Assembly (NCBI GenBank): GCA_051155775.1
Contig: DAXETV010000006.1
Coordinates: 74,822 to 138,821, forward strand
Reading direction: 5' to 3'
Origin: CAYSCZ01 sp051155775
GTDB taxonomy: Bacteria > Bacteroidota > Bacteroidia > Cytophagales > Cyclobacteriaceae
Length of the DNA: 64,000 nt
Each line of letters opens with the position of its first letter. Position 1 is the stretch's first letter. The notes below the pieces were generated by a model that had not been told where the DNA came from, made no database searches, and saw nothing but the letters and a program-made list of their open reading frames with translations. The position numbers and the translations under genes were made by a program. Of this stretch, positions 45,171-54,946 are shown piece after piece.

Positions 45171-46544
45171 ATGAAACAGAAAATTGTCATACTTGGGGCT
45201 GGTGAAAGTGGAGTCGGTGCAGCAATTCTTGCCGCGTCAATGGAGCAGTATGACGTTTTTGTTTCTGATTCCGGAAATATAAAGAAGGATTTCGAGGAAG
45301 AGCTGCTTCGACACAAAATACCTTACGAAAAAAATAAGCACTCTGAAAGTATAATTCTCTCTGCCAATAATATCGTGAAGAGCCCGGGAATACCCGACAA
45401 TATTCCGCTATTGAATAAGGCAAGGAATGAGGGCATTTCTGTTATCTCAGAAATTCAATTTGCTTATTGGTATGCATCGGGTAAAATAATTGCCATCACC
45501 GGTACTAATGGAAAAACCACCACCGCAAATCTTACTTATCACCTTTTGAAGCAAGCGGGATATGACGTGGGACTAGCAGGGAATGTTGGCAATAGTTTTG
45601 CGAGAATGGTTGCTGAGGAACCCCATAATTATTATGTATTAGAAATCAGTAGTTTCCAGCTGGATGGCATTACTGACTTTAAGCCTGATATTGCAGTAAT
45701 CCTGAACATCACACCTGACCACCTGGATAGATATGGTTCGATGGAAAAATATATAGCATCCAAATTTCGCATCACACAAAATCTATCCAGCAAACAAACA
45801 TTTATTTATGTCTTGGATAATATCCGCATCAAAAAAGAAATCAAGAAAAGAAATATTGAGGCTTCAATGTTTGCCATATCACTTACTGATCGAATGAGTA
45901 GGGGTAGCTATATGGTTGATGATCATATCATCTTCAAATTGAATGCACATGAACCTGTTACCAAAATACCGGTATCTGATATTTCACTCATCGGCAGGCA
46001 TAACCTTATCAACAGTATGGCTGCATCTATGAGTGCGCTGTTTCTTGGTGCAAAATTAAAAGATATTATCACAGGCCTAAGAACATTTCAAACAGTGCCC
46101 CATCGTTTGGAAGTCGTGGAAGTAATCAGTGGCATTAGGTTTATAAATGATTCAAAAGCAACCAACGTTGATTCAGTTTTCTATGCCTTGGATGGAATTG
46201 ATAATAATATCATATGGATAGCAGGAGGCATAGATAAAGGCAATGATTATGACCAACTGGATGATCTGGTAGCAAAAAAAGTGAAAACGCTTATCTGTTT
46301 GGGAAAAGATAATGATAAGCTAATAGAGCATTTTCAAGGCTTAATCCATAGCATTTATTCAACCCGGTCTATGGACGAAGCAGTTCAGTCTGCTACTGAA
46401 AACGCCTCCCCCGGTGATGTCATATTACTTTCCCCCGCATGTGCCAGTTTTGATCTTTTTGATAACTATGAAGCAAGGGGGGAAGCTTTTCGAATGGCTG
46501 CAAAAAAAATAAAGCATGGTTTCAATACAATTAATGAAGGGTGA
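45171..46544 (+). CDS. murD: UDP-N-acetylmuramoyl-L-alanine-D-glutamate ligase MurD
   Basis: A 457-residue ligase with all three Mur domains: N-terminal UMA-binding GAGESGVGAAILA, P-loop AITGTNGKTTTANLTYHLL, EISSFQLDGI, NITPDHLDRYGSMEKY and the C-terminal PHRLEVVEVISGIRFINDSK with LLSPACASFDLFDNYE. The motifs lost in the MurE-like protein are intact here, a useful internal control. It adds D-Glu to UDP-MurNAc-L-Ala. Confidence 0.97.
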   Translation: MKQKIVILGAGESGVGAAILAASMEQYDVFVSDSGNIKKDFEEELLRHKIPYEKNKHSESIILSANNIVKSPGIPDNIPLLNKARNEGISVISEIQFAYWYASGKIIAITGTNGKTTTANLTYHLLKQAGYDVGLAGNVGNSFARMVAEEPHNYYVLEISSFQLDGITDFKPDIAVILNITPDHLDRYGSMEKYIASKFRITQNLSSKQTFIYVLDNIRIKKEIKKRNIEASMFAISLTDRMSRGSYMVDDHIIFKLNAHEPVTKIPVSDISLIGRHNLINSMAASMSALFLGAKLKDIITGLRTFQTVPHRLEVVEVISGIRFINDSKATNVDSVFYALDGIDNNIIWIAGGIDKGNDYDQLDDLVAKKVKTLICLGKDNDKLIEHFQGLIHSIYSTRSMDEAVQSATENASPGDVILLSPACASFDLFDNYEARGEAFRMAAKKIKHGFNTINEG

Positions 46545-46547
46545 ATC

Positions 46548-47699
46548 ATGAGGGAATGGACACATAAATATCTAAAAGGAGATCCTATAATATGGTTTAT
46601 TGTCATAACATTGTCGCTCTTTAGTATTCTGGTTGTTTATAGCGCAACAGGTTCTCTTGCCTACAGAAAGATGGGTGGTGATACTGAATATTATTTATTC
46701 AAACATACCACGCTTGTATTTTTAAGTTTGTTTATTATGTGGCTCGCCCATTGGCTGGATTACAGGTATTATGCGGGTGTCGCCAAGATAGCAGTCGTTC
46801 TATCCGTTCCATTATTATTGATCACCTGGCAATTTGGCGTTAATATCAATGAAGCGTCACGGTGGATCAGCATACCAGTGATCAACTATGCCTTCCAACC
46901 ATCTGATCTGGCCAAACTTGCTTTGATCGTTGCTCTCGCAAGGATGCTATCCAAGAAACAAAAAGACATTAAGGACGTAAAAAAATCGCTCATCCCAATG
47001 CTAGGCTGGATTGGTGTTATTTGTCTGTTAATAGCCATGACCAATATTTCATCGGCTATGTTGCTCTTCATAACCTGTCTGCTTCTAATGTTTATCGGTC
47101 GGGTACCGGTTAAGTATTTGGCATTGCTTATTGGAATAGGTATAGTAGCCATTGCCATAGCTTTTTCAACCGGGCAACGTGGAAAAACAGCCATAAGCAG
47201 ACTGGAAGACTTTTTTATCAAAAAAGAAATTCCTTACCAGGCTCAACAATCTTTCGTGGCTATTGCCACCGGTGGAGTTATTGGCAAAGGTCCGGGACAA
47301 AGTGATCAAAAAAACTTCCTGCCCCACCCCTACTCAGATTTTATTTATGCCATCATTATAGAAGAATATGGATTGATCGGTGGGATAATTATCCTGAGTA
47401 TGTATCTGATCTTATTACAGAGAGGGGTGCATGCCATGGCAAAAAGTAAACACCCATATGGTGGTCTGCTAGCAGTAGGACTTAGTTTCGCGCTGGTTAT
47501 CCAGGCAATTGTCAATATGGCTGTAGCAGTGGGTTTAGGCCCTATTACAGGATTGCCCCTTCCCTTGTTAAGCATGGGCGGTACTTCCCAGCTTTTTACT
47601 GGATTGGCTTTAGGTATTATCCTGAGTGTAACCAGGGAATATTACCAGTCCGATAAGCAAAAAAATACGATCAATAACGAAAAACTAGAAGCAGCATGA
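46548..47699 (+). CDS. ftsW: Peptidoglycan polymerase FtsW
   Basis: A 383-residue SEDS protein with ten membrane helices. Key segments are INEASRWISIPVINYAFQPSDL, GPGQSDQKNFLPHPYSDFIYAIIIEEYGLIG and GLPLPLLSMGGTSQL. It polymerises septal glycan from lipid II and acts with FtsI. It starts three bases after murD and overlaps murG by four bases. MurF is not in this cluster, as is usual in Bacteroidota. Confidence 0.96.
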   Translation: MREWTHKYLKGDPIIWFIVITLSLFSILVVYSATGSLAYRKMGGDTEYYLFKHTTLVFLSLFIMWLAHWLDYRYYAGVAKIAVVLSVPLLLITWQFGVNINEASRWISIPVINYAFQPSDLAKLALIVALARMLSKKQKDIKDVKKSLIPMLGWIGVICLLIAMTNISSAMLLFITCLLLMFIGRVPVKYLALLIGIGIVAIAIAFSTGQRGKTAISRLEDFFIKKEIPYQAQQSFVAIATGGVIGKGPGQSDQKNFLPHPYSDFIYAIIIEEYGLIGGIIILSMYLILLQRGVHAMAKSKHPYGGLLAVGLSFALVIQAIVNMAVAVGLGPITGLPLPLLSMGGTSQLFTGLALGIILSVTREYYQSDKQKNTINNEKLEAA

Positions 47700-48805
47700 C
47701 CACCGGTGCAACTTACAAGATAATTCTTAGCGGGGGAGGAACAGGTGGACACGTATATCCAGCAATTGCTATAGCAAATGCACTCACCGCTATAAACAAA
47801 AATGTTAATATCCTTTTTGTAGGTGCTTTGGGTAAAATGGAGATGCAAAAGGTACCTGAAGCGGGTTATAAGATCATCGGTTTACACATCTCAGGAATAC
47901 AGAGAAAATTTTCTTTGAAAAACCTCCTTTTCCCGGTAAAGCTACTCACCAGCATTATAAGGTCTTTCGCAATCATTCGATCATTCAAACCCGATGCAGT
48001 AATTGGTGTAGGAGGTTACGCCAGTGGTCCCATCTTATATGCTGCCTCCAGAAAGAAAATACCTTCCTGTATTCAGGAACAAAATTCATATGCGGGACTC
48101 ACTAATAAGTGGCTGGCTAAGAAAGTTGATAAGATATTCGTGGCATACCCTAATATGGAAAAATACTTCCCCACAGAAAAGATCGTTCTTACCGGAAACC
48201 CTGTCAGGCAAGATATTTTTAATATTGAAGCTAAAAGAACTGATGCTTTTAAAAATTTTGACCTTCAGCCGGATAAGCAAACAATTCTTATGCTGGGCGG
48301 AAGCCTTGGCGCAAGAACCATCAACGAAAGTACCTTAAATGGTTTGGAATTATTGATCAAAAACAATATCCAACTGATATGGCCTTGCGGAAAACTATAC
48401 CATGAAAATATGAAGGAAAAAACGGACGGGAAGCTCACAAAAGATATAAAATTATTGGAGTTCATTACAGAAATGGATCTGGCGTATGCCGCTGCTGATA
48501 TCATAATATCCAGGGCCGGGGCAATTTCAATATCAGAGTTAGCAATTGTTGGGAAGCCTGTAATTCTGGTTCCTTCGCCTAATGTAGCTGAAGACCACCA
48601 AACCAAAAATGCCCGGGCCCTGGCAGAAAAAAATGCTGCCATTATGATCCTTGATTCCCAGGCAATAGAAAGTTTGATCCCAAAAGCCATTGAACTCTTA
48701 AATGATCATAAAAAAAGAAATGAATTGAGCGAAAACATTAAAAAATTTCAACAATTAGATTCTGCTAATAGAATCGCAGCGTCAATAATAAAGTTTATAA
48801 ATTGA
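47696..48805 (+). CDS. murG: UDP-GlcNAc:lipid I transferase MurG
   Basis: A 369-residue GT28 glycosyltransferase with the N-terminal GGGTGGHVYPAIAIA, VGGYASGPILYAA, GNPVRQDI, MLGGSLGARTINE and the acceptor region SRAGAISISELAIVGKP. It converts lipid I to lipid II on the inner membrane surface. Four-base overlaps with ftsW and murC imply coupled translation. Confidence 0.97.
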   Translation: MTTGATYKIILSGGGTGGHVYPAIAIANALTAINKNVNILFVGALGKMEMQKVPEAGYKIIGLHISGIQRKFSLKNLLFPVKLLTSIIRSFAIIRSFKPDAVIGVGGYASGPILYAASRKKIPSCIQEQNSYAGLTNKWLAKKVDKIFVAYPNMEKYFPTEKIVLTGNPVRQDIFNIEAKRTDAFKNFDLQPDKQTILMLGGSLGARTINESTLNGLELLIKNNIQLIWPCGKLYHENMKEKTDGKLTKDIKLLEFITEMDLAYAAADIIISRAGAISISELAIVGKPVILVPSPNVAEDHQTKNARALAEKNAAIMILDSQAIESLIPKAIELLNDHKKRNELSENIKKFQQLDSANRIAASIIKFIN

Positions 48806-50172
48806 AATTAGATAAGATCCATAGCGTATATTTTTTAGGCATAGGGGGCATCGGGATGAGCGCTTTGGCTCGATGGTTTGCCCACGCAGGCAAAAATGTG
48901 TCGGGTTATGACCGCACGTCTACGGATCTTACTACTAAGCTACAATATGAGGGGATTCCCATACATTTTTCAGATGATATTAATTGTATAGATGAACAGG
49001 TTTTGAATAACCCGGGTGAGAGCTTGATCATCTACACCCCGGCCATACCAAAAGACCATAAAGAATTCAATTATCTTAAAGAAAAAGGATTCTCCATAAA
49101 AAAAAGGGCTGAGGTGTTGGGAATAATTTCCAGGGCACATTTTACCATCGCTGTTGCTGGTACTCATGGAAAAACGACTACCTCATCTATGATTGCCCAT
49201 ATTCTTCATCACAGCGAGCATGGCTGTTCTGCATTTATTGGTGGCATTATGACAAATTATGAGTCCAACCTCATTATTGGAAGTGTTAATGATCCCGTAG
49301 TGGTGGAAGCCGATGAGTTTGACCGGTCGTTCCTTCACATAAATCCTGATATTGCCATAGTTACTTCCTTAGATCCTGACCACCTCGACATTTATGGTGA
49401 TCACACTTCCATGACTGAAACATTTAGTCAATTTGTGGGGAATACTAAAAAGGGTGGAACACTAATTATAAACACGCAAGTAAATATTCAGAAACCAGCA
49501 ATAAATCTTATCTCTTATTCTGATGGTGGAAAAGCTTTTAGCGGCAACATCCAAATTCAGGATGCTGCAATGATGTTTGATTATTACGGCCCCGGACACA
49601 ATATAGAGGCCATAAGTCTATCCCTTCCGGGCGTGCATAACATCAATAATGCGGTAGCCGCTATCACATCGGCACTTCTTTTAGGTGTTCCCCCAAAAAA
49701 AGTTAAAGAGGCATTAAAGCGTTATAAAGGCGTTAAAAGAAGGTTTGAATACATCATCAAATCGGATGGCTTCATATTCATTGATGATTATGCCCATCAT
49801 CCCAAAGAAATTGAAGCTTTAATCAGCAGTGTCAAAACTATGTATCCGGATAAAAAGATTACCGGCATCTTTCAGCCGCATTTGTATAGCCGTACCAGGG
49901 ACTTCATGAAGGACTTTGCTGAAAGCCTGGAGCCATTAGATGAAGTCATTTTACTCGACATCTATCCGGCCAGGGAAGAACCATTGCCGGGGATAACATC
50001 TGAAGTTCTGCTTGGAATGATAAAGAATCCTAAAAAGAAACGGTTAAAGAAAGACCAGTTAATAAAAGACTTAATGAATAATGAACTGGAGGTACTGCTC
50101 ACCATCGGAGCGGGAGACATTGATCAATTAGTAAGACCGATTGCGCAAGCATTAAACCCAGGTAAATCATGA
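48802..50172 (+). CDS. murC: UDP-N-acetylmuramate-L-alanine ligase MurC
   Basis: A 456-residue ligase: GIGGIGMSALARW at the N-terminus, P-loop AVAGTHGKTTTSSMIAHIL, VVEADEFDRSFL, TSLDPDHLDIYGDH and DDYAHHPKEIEA, all intact. It joins L-Ala to UDP-MurNAc, the first peptide step. The start is TTG at 48802 in an overlap with the murG stop; no better ATG lies upstream in frame. Confidence 0.96.
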   Translation: MKLDKIHSVYFLGIGGIGMSALARWFAHAGKNVSGYDRTSTDLTTKLQYEGIPIHFSDDINCIDEQVLNNPGESLIIYTPAIPKDHKEFNYLKEKGFSIKKRAEVLGIISRAHFTIAVAGTHGKTTTSSMIAHILHHSEHGCSAFIGGIMTNYESNLIIGSVNDPVVVEADEFDRSFLHINPDIAIVTSLDPDHLDIYGDHTSMTETFSQFVGNTKKGGTLIINTQVNIQKPAINLISYSDGGKAFSGNIQIQDAAMMFDYYGPGHNIEAISLSLPGVHNINNAVAAITSALLLGVPPKKVKEALKRYKGVKRRFEYIIKSDGFIFIDDYAHHPKEIEALISSVKTMYPDKKITGIFQPHLYSRTRDFMKDFAESLEPLDEVILLDIYPAREEPLPGITSEVLLGMIKNPKKKRLKKDQLIKDLMNNELEVLLTIGAGDIDQLVRPIAQALNPGKS

Positions 50173-50936
50173 ATTTAAGTGGAAAAGACATCATTTCATT
50201 AACTCAGATTGTTTTAATTGTAGTAGTCGCATTGCTATTAATTGGCTTTGTTGAAAAGAAACAAAGCAACAAGTTGGTCAACGACCTGATCATTAATATC
50301 CAAAAAGATGGGGAATTTCAATTCATCGATGATAAAGAAGTCCAGAGTTTAATGAATGCCGGCAACACCGACTATGTGTTTGGGACTACCATCAAAAACA
50401 TCGATCTTGATGTGCTCGAAGAAAGAATTGAAAAACATCATTTCGTGTCGGATGCCCAGGTATCCCATGATATCAAAGGAAACCTTTTAGTAAATATCCT
50501 TCAAAGCAAGCCTATCGCCAGAATTTATAATGGCAATGGTACAGATTGTTATATCAGTAAGTCTGGTAGGGTGATACCGATATCCGGAAATTACACGGCG
50601 AGAGTTCCGGTGCTTTTTATAGAAAATAAAAAATTATTGACCATTAAAAACATCAAAGATGATGTATTCGGGCAACAGCTTTTTAACCTACTGGATTACA
50701 TTTATGAGGACCGCTTCTGGAGCGCCCAGATAGCTGAGCTTTACCTGGACAAGTACAATGAAATTATTATCTATCCTCAAATCAGTAAGCAGAAAGTGGC
50801 ATTTGGTACTGCAGAAGATATTGAAAAGAAATTTAAAAAACTTAAGATCTTTTATGAGAAAATATTACCTTATAAAGGATGGAATACCTATGAAAGAGTA
50901 AGCTTAAAATTTAAAAATCAAATTGTTTGTGAATAA
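50169..50936 (+). CDS. ftsQ: FtsQ-like division protein
   Basis: A 255-residue bitopic protein: one membrane helix near residues 12-28 (QIVLIVVVALLLIGF), then a POTRA-like domain (FVSDAQVSHDIKGNLLVNIL) and the FtsQ beta domain (VAFGTAEDIEKKFKKLKIF). FtsQ links FtsL/FtsB to the divisome. Sequence identity in this family is low; position between murC and ftsA supports the call. It overlaps murC by four bases. Confidence 0.92.
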   Translation: MNLSGKDIISLTQIVLIVVVALLLIGFVEKKQSNKLVNDLIINIQKDGEFQFIDDKEVQSLMNAGNTDYVFGTTIKNIDLDVLEERIEKHHFVSDAQVSHDIKGNLLVNILQSKPIARIYNGNGTDCYISKSGRVIPISGNYTARVPVLFIENKKLLTIKNIKDDVFGQQLFNLLDYIYEDRFWSAQIAELYLDKYNEIIIYPQISKQKVAFGTAEDIEKKFKKLKIFYEKILPYKGWNTYERVSLKFKNQIVCE

Positions 50937-50947
50937 TCACCATAGAT

Positions 50948-52255
50948 ATGCAAGAAGATAAAATTATAGTTGGATTAGACATTGGCACAACCAAGATATG
51001 TACCATTGTAGGTCGCAAAAACCACTATGGCAAGTTGGAGGTACTGGGCATGGGAAAGGCAGAATCAGATGGAGTGATCAGAGGTATCGTCACCAATATT
51101 GATAAAACCGTCAATGCCATTGAGAAAGCAGTGTTTGAAGCGGAGCAACAATCCGGCATTAACATACAGGTGGTCAATGTTGGTATTGCCGGTCAACACA
51201 TAAGGAGCGCCATACACCATGGCTCCATTACCCGTGAATCATCGGAGGATGAAATCACCGTAGAAGATATCAACAGGCTGACAAACGACATGTACAGGAT
51301 TGTGATCCCACCTGGTAGCGAGATCATCCATGTGATGCCCCAGGATTACATCGTGGATTATGAAGATGGCATCAGGGACCCCGTAGGCATGTCCGGGGTA
51401 AAACTGGAAGCGGACTTCCATGTGATTACAGCCCAGACGAACGCTATTAATAACATCAACAAATGCGTAAGAAGGGCAGGGTTGAATATTGAAAACCTTA
51501 TCCTTGAACCGCTGGCGTCCAGCCTTGCAGTACTAAGCGATGAGGAAAAAGAAGCAGGAATATGTCTCGTGGATATCGGAGGAGGTACTACCGACCTCGC
51601 AATATTTTACGATAACATCATCCGCCATACGGCTGTCATACCATTTGGCGGTAACATCATCACTTCTGACATCAAACAGGGTTGCCTCGTCATGGAGCAT
51701 CAGGCGGAGTTACTGAAAACCAGGTTTGGCAGGTCTATATCCGATGAAGCCAGCGAAAATGAAATCGTATCCATCCCAGGCCTGCGAAACAGGCCACCAA
51801 AAGAAATATCTATTAAAAACCTTGCCCATATTATCGAAGCCCGTATGGAGGAGATCATCGAAATGGTCCATACCGAAATCATCACTTCAGGATATGAAAG
51901 CAAATTGGCTGGTGGCGTAGTAATAACCGGAGGCGGTTCTTTGTTGCAGTACACCAAGCAATTATTTGAGTACATGACAGGCATGGATACCAGGATAGGT
52001 TATCCGAATGAACACCTGGGCAAAAGCAAGATCGATGAGATCAAGAGCCCAATGTTTGCTACCGGTGTAGGGCTGGTCCTCAGCGGTTTCCGGGCTATTG
52101 ACGAAAGGGAAAACCGATACCAGGCAGTTGAAAACGACAAAAAGAATATTTATAAATCAAAAGGCGCCCTTCACGGTGACAATTTCTTTAAAAAGATCAT
52201 CGAAAGGACAAAGGGTCTGTTAATTGATGACCTTGATGATAAAAATGAATACTAA
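50948..52255 (+). CDS. ftsA: Cell division protein FtsA
   Basis: A 435-residue actin-like ATPase with phosphate motifs GLDIGTTKICTIVG and CLVDIGGGTTDLAIF and adenosine motif GGVVITGGGSLL. The FtsA-specific 1c (SHS2) domain lies at about 85-165. It tethers FtsZ to the membrane; the basic C-terminal region with FFKKIIERTKGLL is an amphipathic helix that probably binds membrane. It lies 14 bases before ftsZ. Confidence 0.97.
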   Translation: MQEDKIIVGLDIGTTKICTIVGRKNHYGKLEVLGMGKAESDGVIRGIVTNIDKTVNAIEKAVFEAEQQSGINIQVVNVGIAGQHIRSAIHHGSITRESSEDEITVEDINRLTNDMYRIVIPPGSEIIHVMPQDYIVDYEDGIRDPVGMSGVKLEADFHVITAQTNAINNINKCVRRAGLNIENLILEPLASSLAVLSDEEKEAGICLVDIGGGTTDLAIFYDNIIRHTAVIPFGGNIITSDIKQGCLVMEHQAELLKTRFGRSISDEASENEIVSIPGLRNRPPKEISIKNLAHIIEARMEEIIEMVHTEIITSGYESKLAGGVVITGGGSLLQYTKQLFEYMTGMDTRIGYPNEHLGKSKIDEIKSPMFATGVGLVLSGFRAIDERENRYQAVENDKKNIYKSKGALHGDNFFKKIIERTKGLLIDDLDDKNEY

Positions 52256-52269
52256 ATAAACAAAAGATC

Positions 52270-53766
52270 ATGGCTGATAATACATACCAATTCGATTTAC
52301 CTACCCATCAGAAATCAATAATAAAAGTAATCGGCGTAGGTGGAGGAGGAAGCAATGCAGTGAACCACATGTGCCGCCTGGGCATAAAAGATGTTGAATT
52401 TGTGGTTTGTAACACGGACCTACAGGCCCTGGAAAGCAGTCCGGTAAAAAATAAACTTCAGATCGGTATAAACCTTACCGGTGGACTGGGAGCGGGAGCT
52501 AACCCTGAGAAAGGAAAGAATGCCGCGGTAGAAAGTAAAGAAGAGATCAAACAGCTACTCGATGATGGAACCAAGATGGTATTTATCACCGCCGGTATGG
52601 GTGGCGGTACCGGAACAGGCGCGGCTCCTATAATTGCGGAAATTGCACGGGATATGGATATCCTTACCGTGGGCATCGTCACTGCACCTTTCGGTTTTGA
52701 AGGGAGAAAAAAACGAACGCAAGCTGAACAAGGCCTGGCTGAGTTGAAGCAGCATTGTGATACAGTGCTTGTGATTCTTAACGATAAACTGCGGGAGATT
52801 TATGGAAATCAATCCATCAGGGATGCATTCTCCAAAGCTGATAATATTTTGACTACCGCAGCTAAAGGTATTGCTGAGATCATAACGGTTCCCGGATATG
52901 TCAATGTAGACTTTGAGGATGTAAAAACTGTAATGAAAAATTCAGGTGCCGCAGTGATGGGCTCCTCATTAACCTCTGGCGACAACAGGGCATTAAAAGC
53001 TGCGGAAGAAGCAATTAATTCACCGTTACTGAATAATCAAAATATACTTGGGGCCGATAAAATATTGTTGAGCATCATTTCTGGTGAAGAAGCAGAACTT
53101 CAAATGGATGAGCTTACCGAGATCACAGATTATATGCAGGATGCAGCCGGTGAAGATGCCGAAGTGATCTTCGGTCATGGGGTAGACACAAACCTGGGTG
53201 ACGAGCTGAGGGTTACTATTATTGCAACCGGCTTCGAAGAAAACGGTCAGTTAAACATCCCTCAAAAGGCTAAAAATGAGAAAAAAGTCTTTGATTTGGA
53301 ATCAAATAAGCAGATCCCTTTATTCAAGAATGAATCAAAACCTAAGCCTAATGAGGATGATAAAAGCAAGGACGAGCAGCGGGTATTCACATTTGATTTT
53401 AATGATGACAACAAGAATGGTAGTGATGACATAAATGAAAATCTTTCTGTACATGAACCAAAAAGGGAGTCAGAAGAAGATGCGCCTTTGGAAGAACTTG
53501 AGGGTATGGCACATCCTCCGAGCAAAAAGGTCCAGTTGATGGAACAGGCACGCGAGCGGGTAAGAAGAATTAAAGAGCTAAAAAACAATCCTGAATTTGA
53601 TGCAAATGCTTTCAAAGAAAAGCTTGAGGTCCCGGCCTATGAAAGAAAAAAGGTGAAACTAAGAGATGTGCCCCATTCTTCAGAAAGAAGTATTTCTCGA
53701 TTCAACCTGACGGATGACAATAATATCCTGGGGGATAACCGCTTCTTACATGATAATGTAGATTGA
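52270..53766 (+). CDS. ftsZ: Cell division protein FtsZ
   Basis: A 498-residue tubulin homologue with VIGVGGGGSNAVNHM, the tubulin signature GGGTGTGAAPIIAE and the T7 region NVDFEDVKTVM. The GTPase core ends near residue 320, followed by a charged linker of about 110 residues and a conserved Bacteroidota tail (VPHSSERSISRF ... FLHDNVD) that recruits FtsA or ZipA-like partners. It polymerises into the division ring. It is the last gene of the cluster; a terminator begins right after the stop. Confidence 0.98.
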   Translation: MADNTYQFDLPTHQKSIIKVIGVGGGGSNAVNHMCRLGIKDVEFVVCNTDLQALESSPVKNKLQIGINLTGGLGAGANPEKGKNAAVESKEEIKQLLDDGTKMVFITAGMGGGTGTGAAPIIAEIARDMDILTVGIVTAPFGFEGRKKRTQAEQGLAELKQHCDTVLVILNDKLREIYGNQSIRDAFSKADNILTTAAKGIAEIITVPGYVNVDFEDVKTVMKNSGAAVMGSSLTSGDNRALKAAEEAINSPLLNNQNILGADKILLSIISGEEAELQMDELTEITDYMQDAAGEDAEVIFGHGVDTNLGDELRVTIIATGFEENGQLNIPQKAKNEKKVFDLESNKQIPLFKNESKPKPNEDDKSKDEQRVFTFDFNDDNKNGSDDINENLSVHEPKRESEEDAPLEELEGMAHPPSKKVQLMEQARERVRRIKELKNNPEFDANAFKEKLEVPAYERKKVKLRDVPHSSERSISRFNLTDDNNILGDNRFLHDNVD

Positions 53767-53795
53767 GGCTAAAAGAACTATTCTTTTAGCCTTTT
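53767..53795 (+). terminator. Intrinsic terminator of the dcw cluster
   Basis: GGCTAAAAGAA (53767-53777) and TTCTTTTAGCC (53781-53791) form a perfect 11-base stem with a three-base loop, followed by TTTT. It begins on the base after the ftsZ stop codon. Confidence 0.92.
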
Positions 53796-53844
53796 GGATT
53801 CACTTCATAGGATGAATAAAAAGTACTTAAATGTTACTTAAATA

Positions 53845-54624
53845 CTATTCCTTCACAATAAAATTAATCTTATCAACACCAGTGTTTCCCGTTGCCTCCT
53901 GATATGCATAAATAGTTACTTCATATTGACCGGCTTCCTCAATATTCATCGACCCCTCAAAAAGGTTACGGCCTAATACAGTCAACGGCACTTCACCAAT
54001 CATCGCTCCGTTTCTTTTGATCATTGCGTTAACCCCGATATTGTTAGCATCCCATAAGCCGCCCTCACTAATAGGGCAACCGCACATCATCACAATATTT
54101 GCCTGAAGCTTAAATGGTTCCCCCTTAATATCTTCTAAAGAAATAACCTGATGGGTTCGTGGTTTTAGACCTTCAATGATAAACCCCGGTATTTCCAGCA
54201 CTATACCATCCCCAAGAATGTGCTTACCCGGTATCAACCATAATCCGGTGCTGGCATTTACTTCGGCTTGTTTCTTATTTATTGGAGAATAAACATCAAT
54301 GACAACAAATACTGGCTCTTCGATATCAAGCGTTGCCAGGAATTTAGCGGTTTCTTCGTCTGAAATATCATTATACCGTTCCCAGGGTTCACGCATAATT
54401 AAATCTGTATTGCCAGTAGACCCTTCCGTTCTTCCCTGTGCTAATATCTCACCAGTCATTTGGTTTTTAATAATGACATAAGCGCCTCCTATTGAAGACC
54501 CGATAAACTTTGCATCTTTTGCTTTAGCCCTTACGATTAACTTTGTCTCTGTTGCCAATAATAAGGTGCTGGCTATTAAAAAAATGAATGTTAGAAGAAT
54601 CGCTTTCATAGATTTGATATTCAT
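53845..54624 (-). CDS. Secreted protein of unknown function with a CGCP motif
   Basis: A 259-residue protein with a signal peptide ending near LLATE (25 or so); ATG 54609 is an alternative start five codons in. The mature part is beta-rich and ends with a domain of the Ig type (GSMNIEEAGQYEVTIYAYQ). The segment MMCGCPISEGGLWDANN holds a CxC pair that could bind a metal. I do not recognise a family. It is convergent with the dcw cluster and has a gap of 322 bases behind its start. Confidence 0.75.
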   Translation of the reverse strand: MNIKSMKAILLTFIFLIASTLLLATETKLIVRAKAKDAKFIGSSIGGAYVIIKNQMTGEILAQGRTEGSTGNTDLIMREPWERYNDISDEETAKFLATLDIEEPVFVVIDVYSPINKKQAEVNASTGLWLIPGKHILGDGIVLEIPGFIIEGLKPRTHQVISLEDIKGEPFKLQANIVMMCGCPISEGGLWDANNIGVNAMIKRNGAMIGEVPLTVLGRNLFEGSMNIEEAGQYEVTIYAYQEATGNTGVDKINFIVKE

Positions 54625-54762
54625 AATACTTTATTTTCTGTTAAATTTTTATCCATGTATCAGAGTTTAAATCTAAATGAATCATCCTACTTCTGAAACC
54701 AGATTAATTCAGCTATCTTATGAATTTTTTGAAATTTTAATCCGATCGTTTCCATAGCTGTA

Positions 54763-54849
54763 AAAGCTAGTCAACCAGGCAGAAAATTATCCATTGATTT
54801 TTTCCGTGGCATCACCATGTTCTTACTTATCGGCGAGTTTAGTGGTTAG
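54763..54849 (+). pseudogene. Remnant of a DUF5009/NagX-like membrane acyltransferase gene
   Basis: In the gap 54625-54946 one plus-strand frame reads GRKLSIDFFRGITMFLLIGEF and then a TAG at 54847. This is close to the N-terminal hallmark R-x-SIDxxRGxxMF of heparan-alpha-glucosaminide N-acetyltransferase-like (DUF5009) proteins. The frame has no start codon and no continuation, so only the first 30 or so codons remain. The rest of the gap (54625-54762, 54850-54946) shows nothing I can identify. Confidence 0.5.
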
Positions 54850-54946
54850 TCAAACTGAAAGGATTGCGAATAGACCTGGTTAAGCATGATGAATAGGTAT
54901 GAAAAGATTAATGATTTTCCTGGCATAATTTATAAACTTCAGGATT

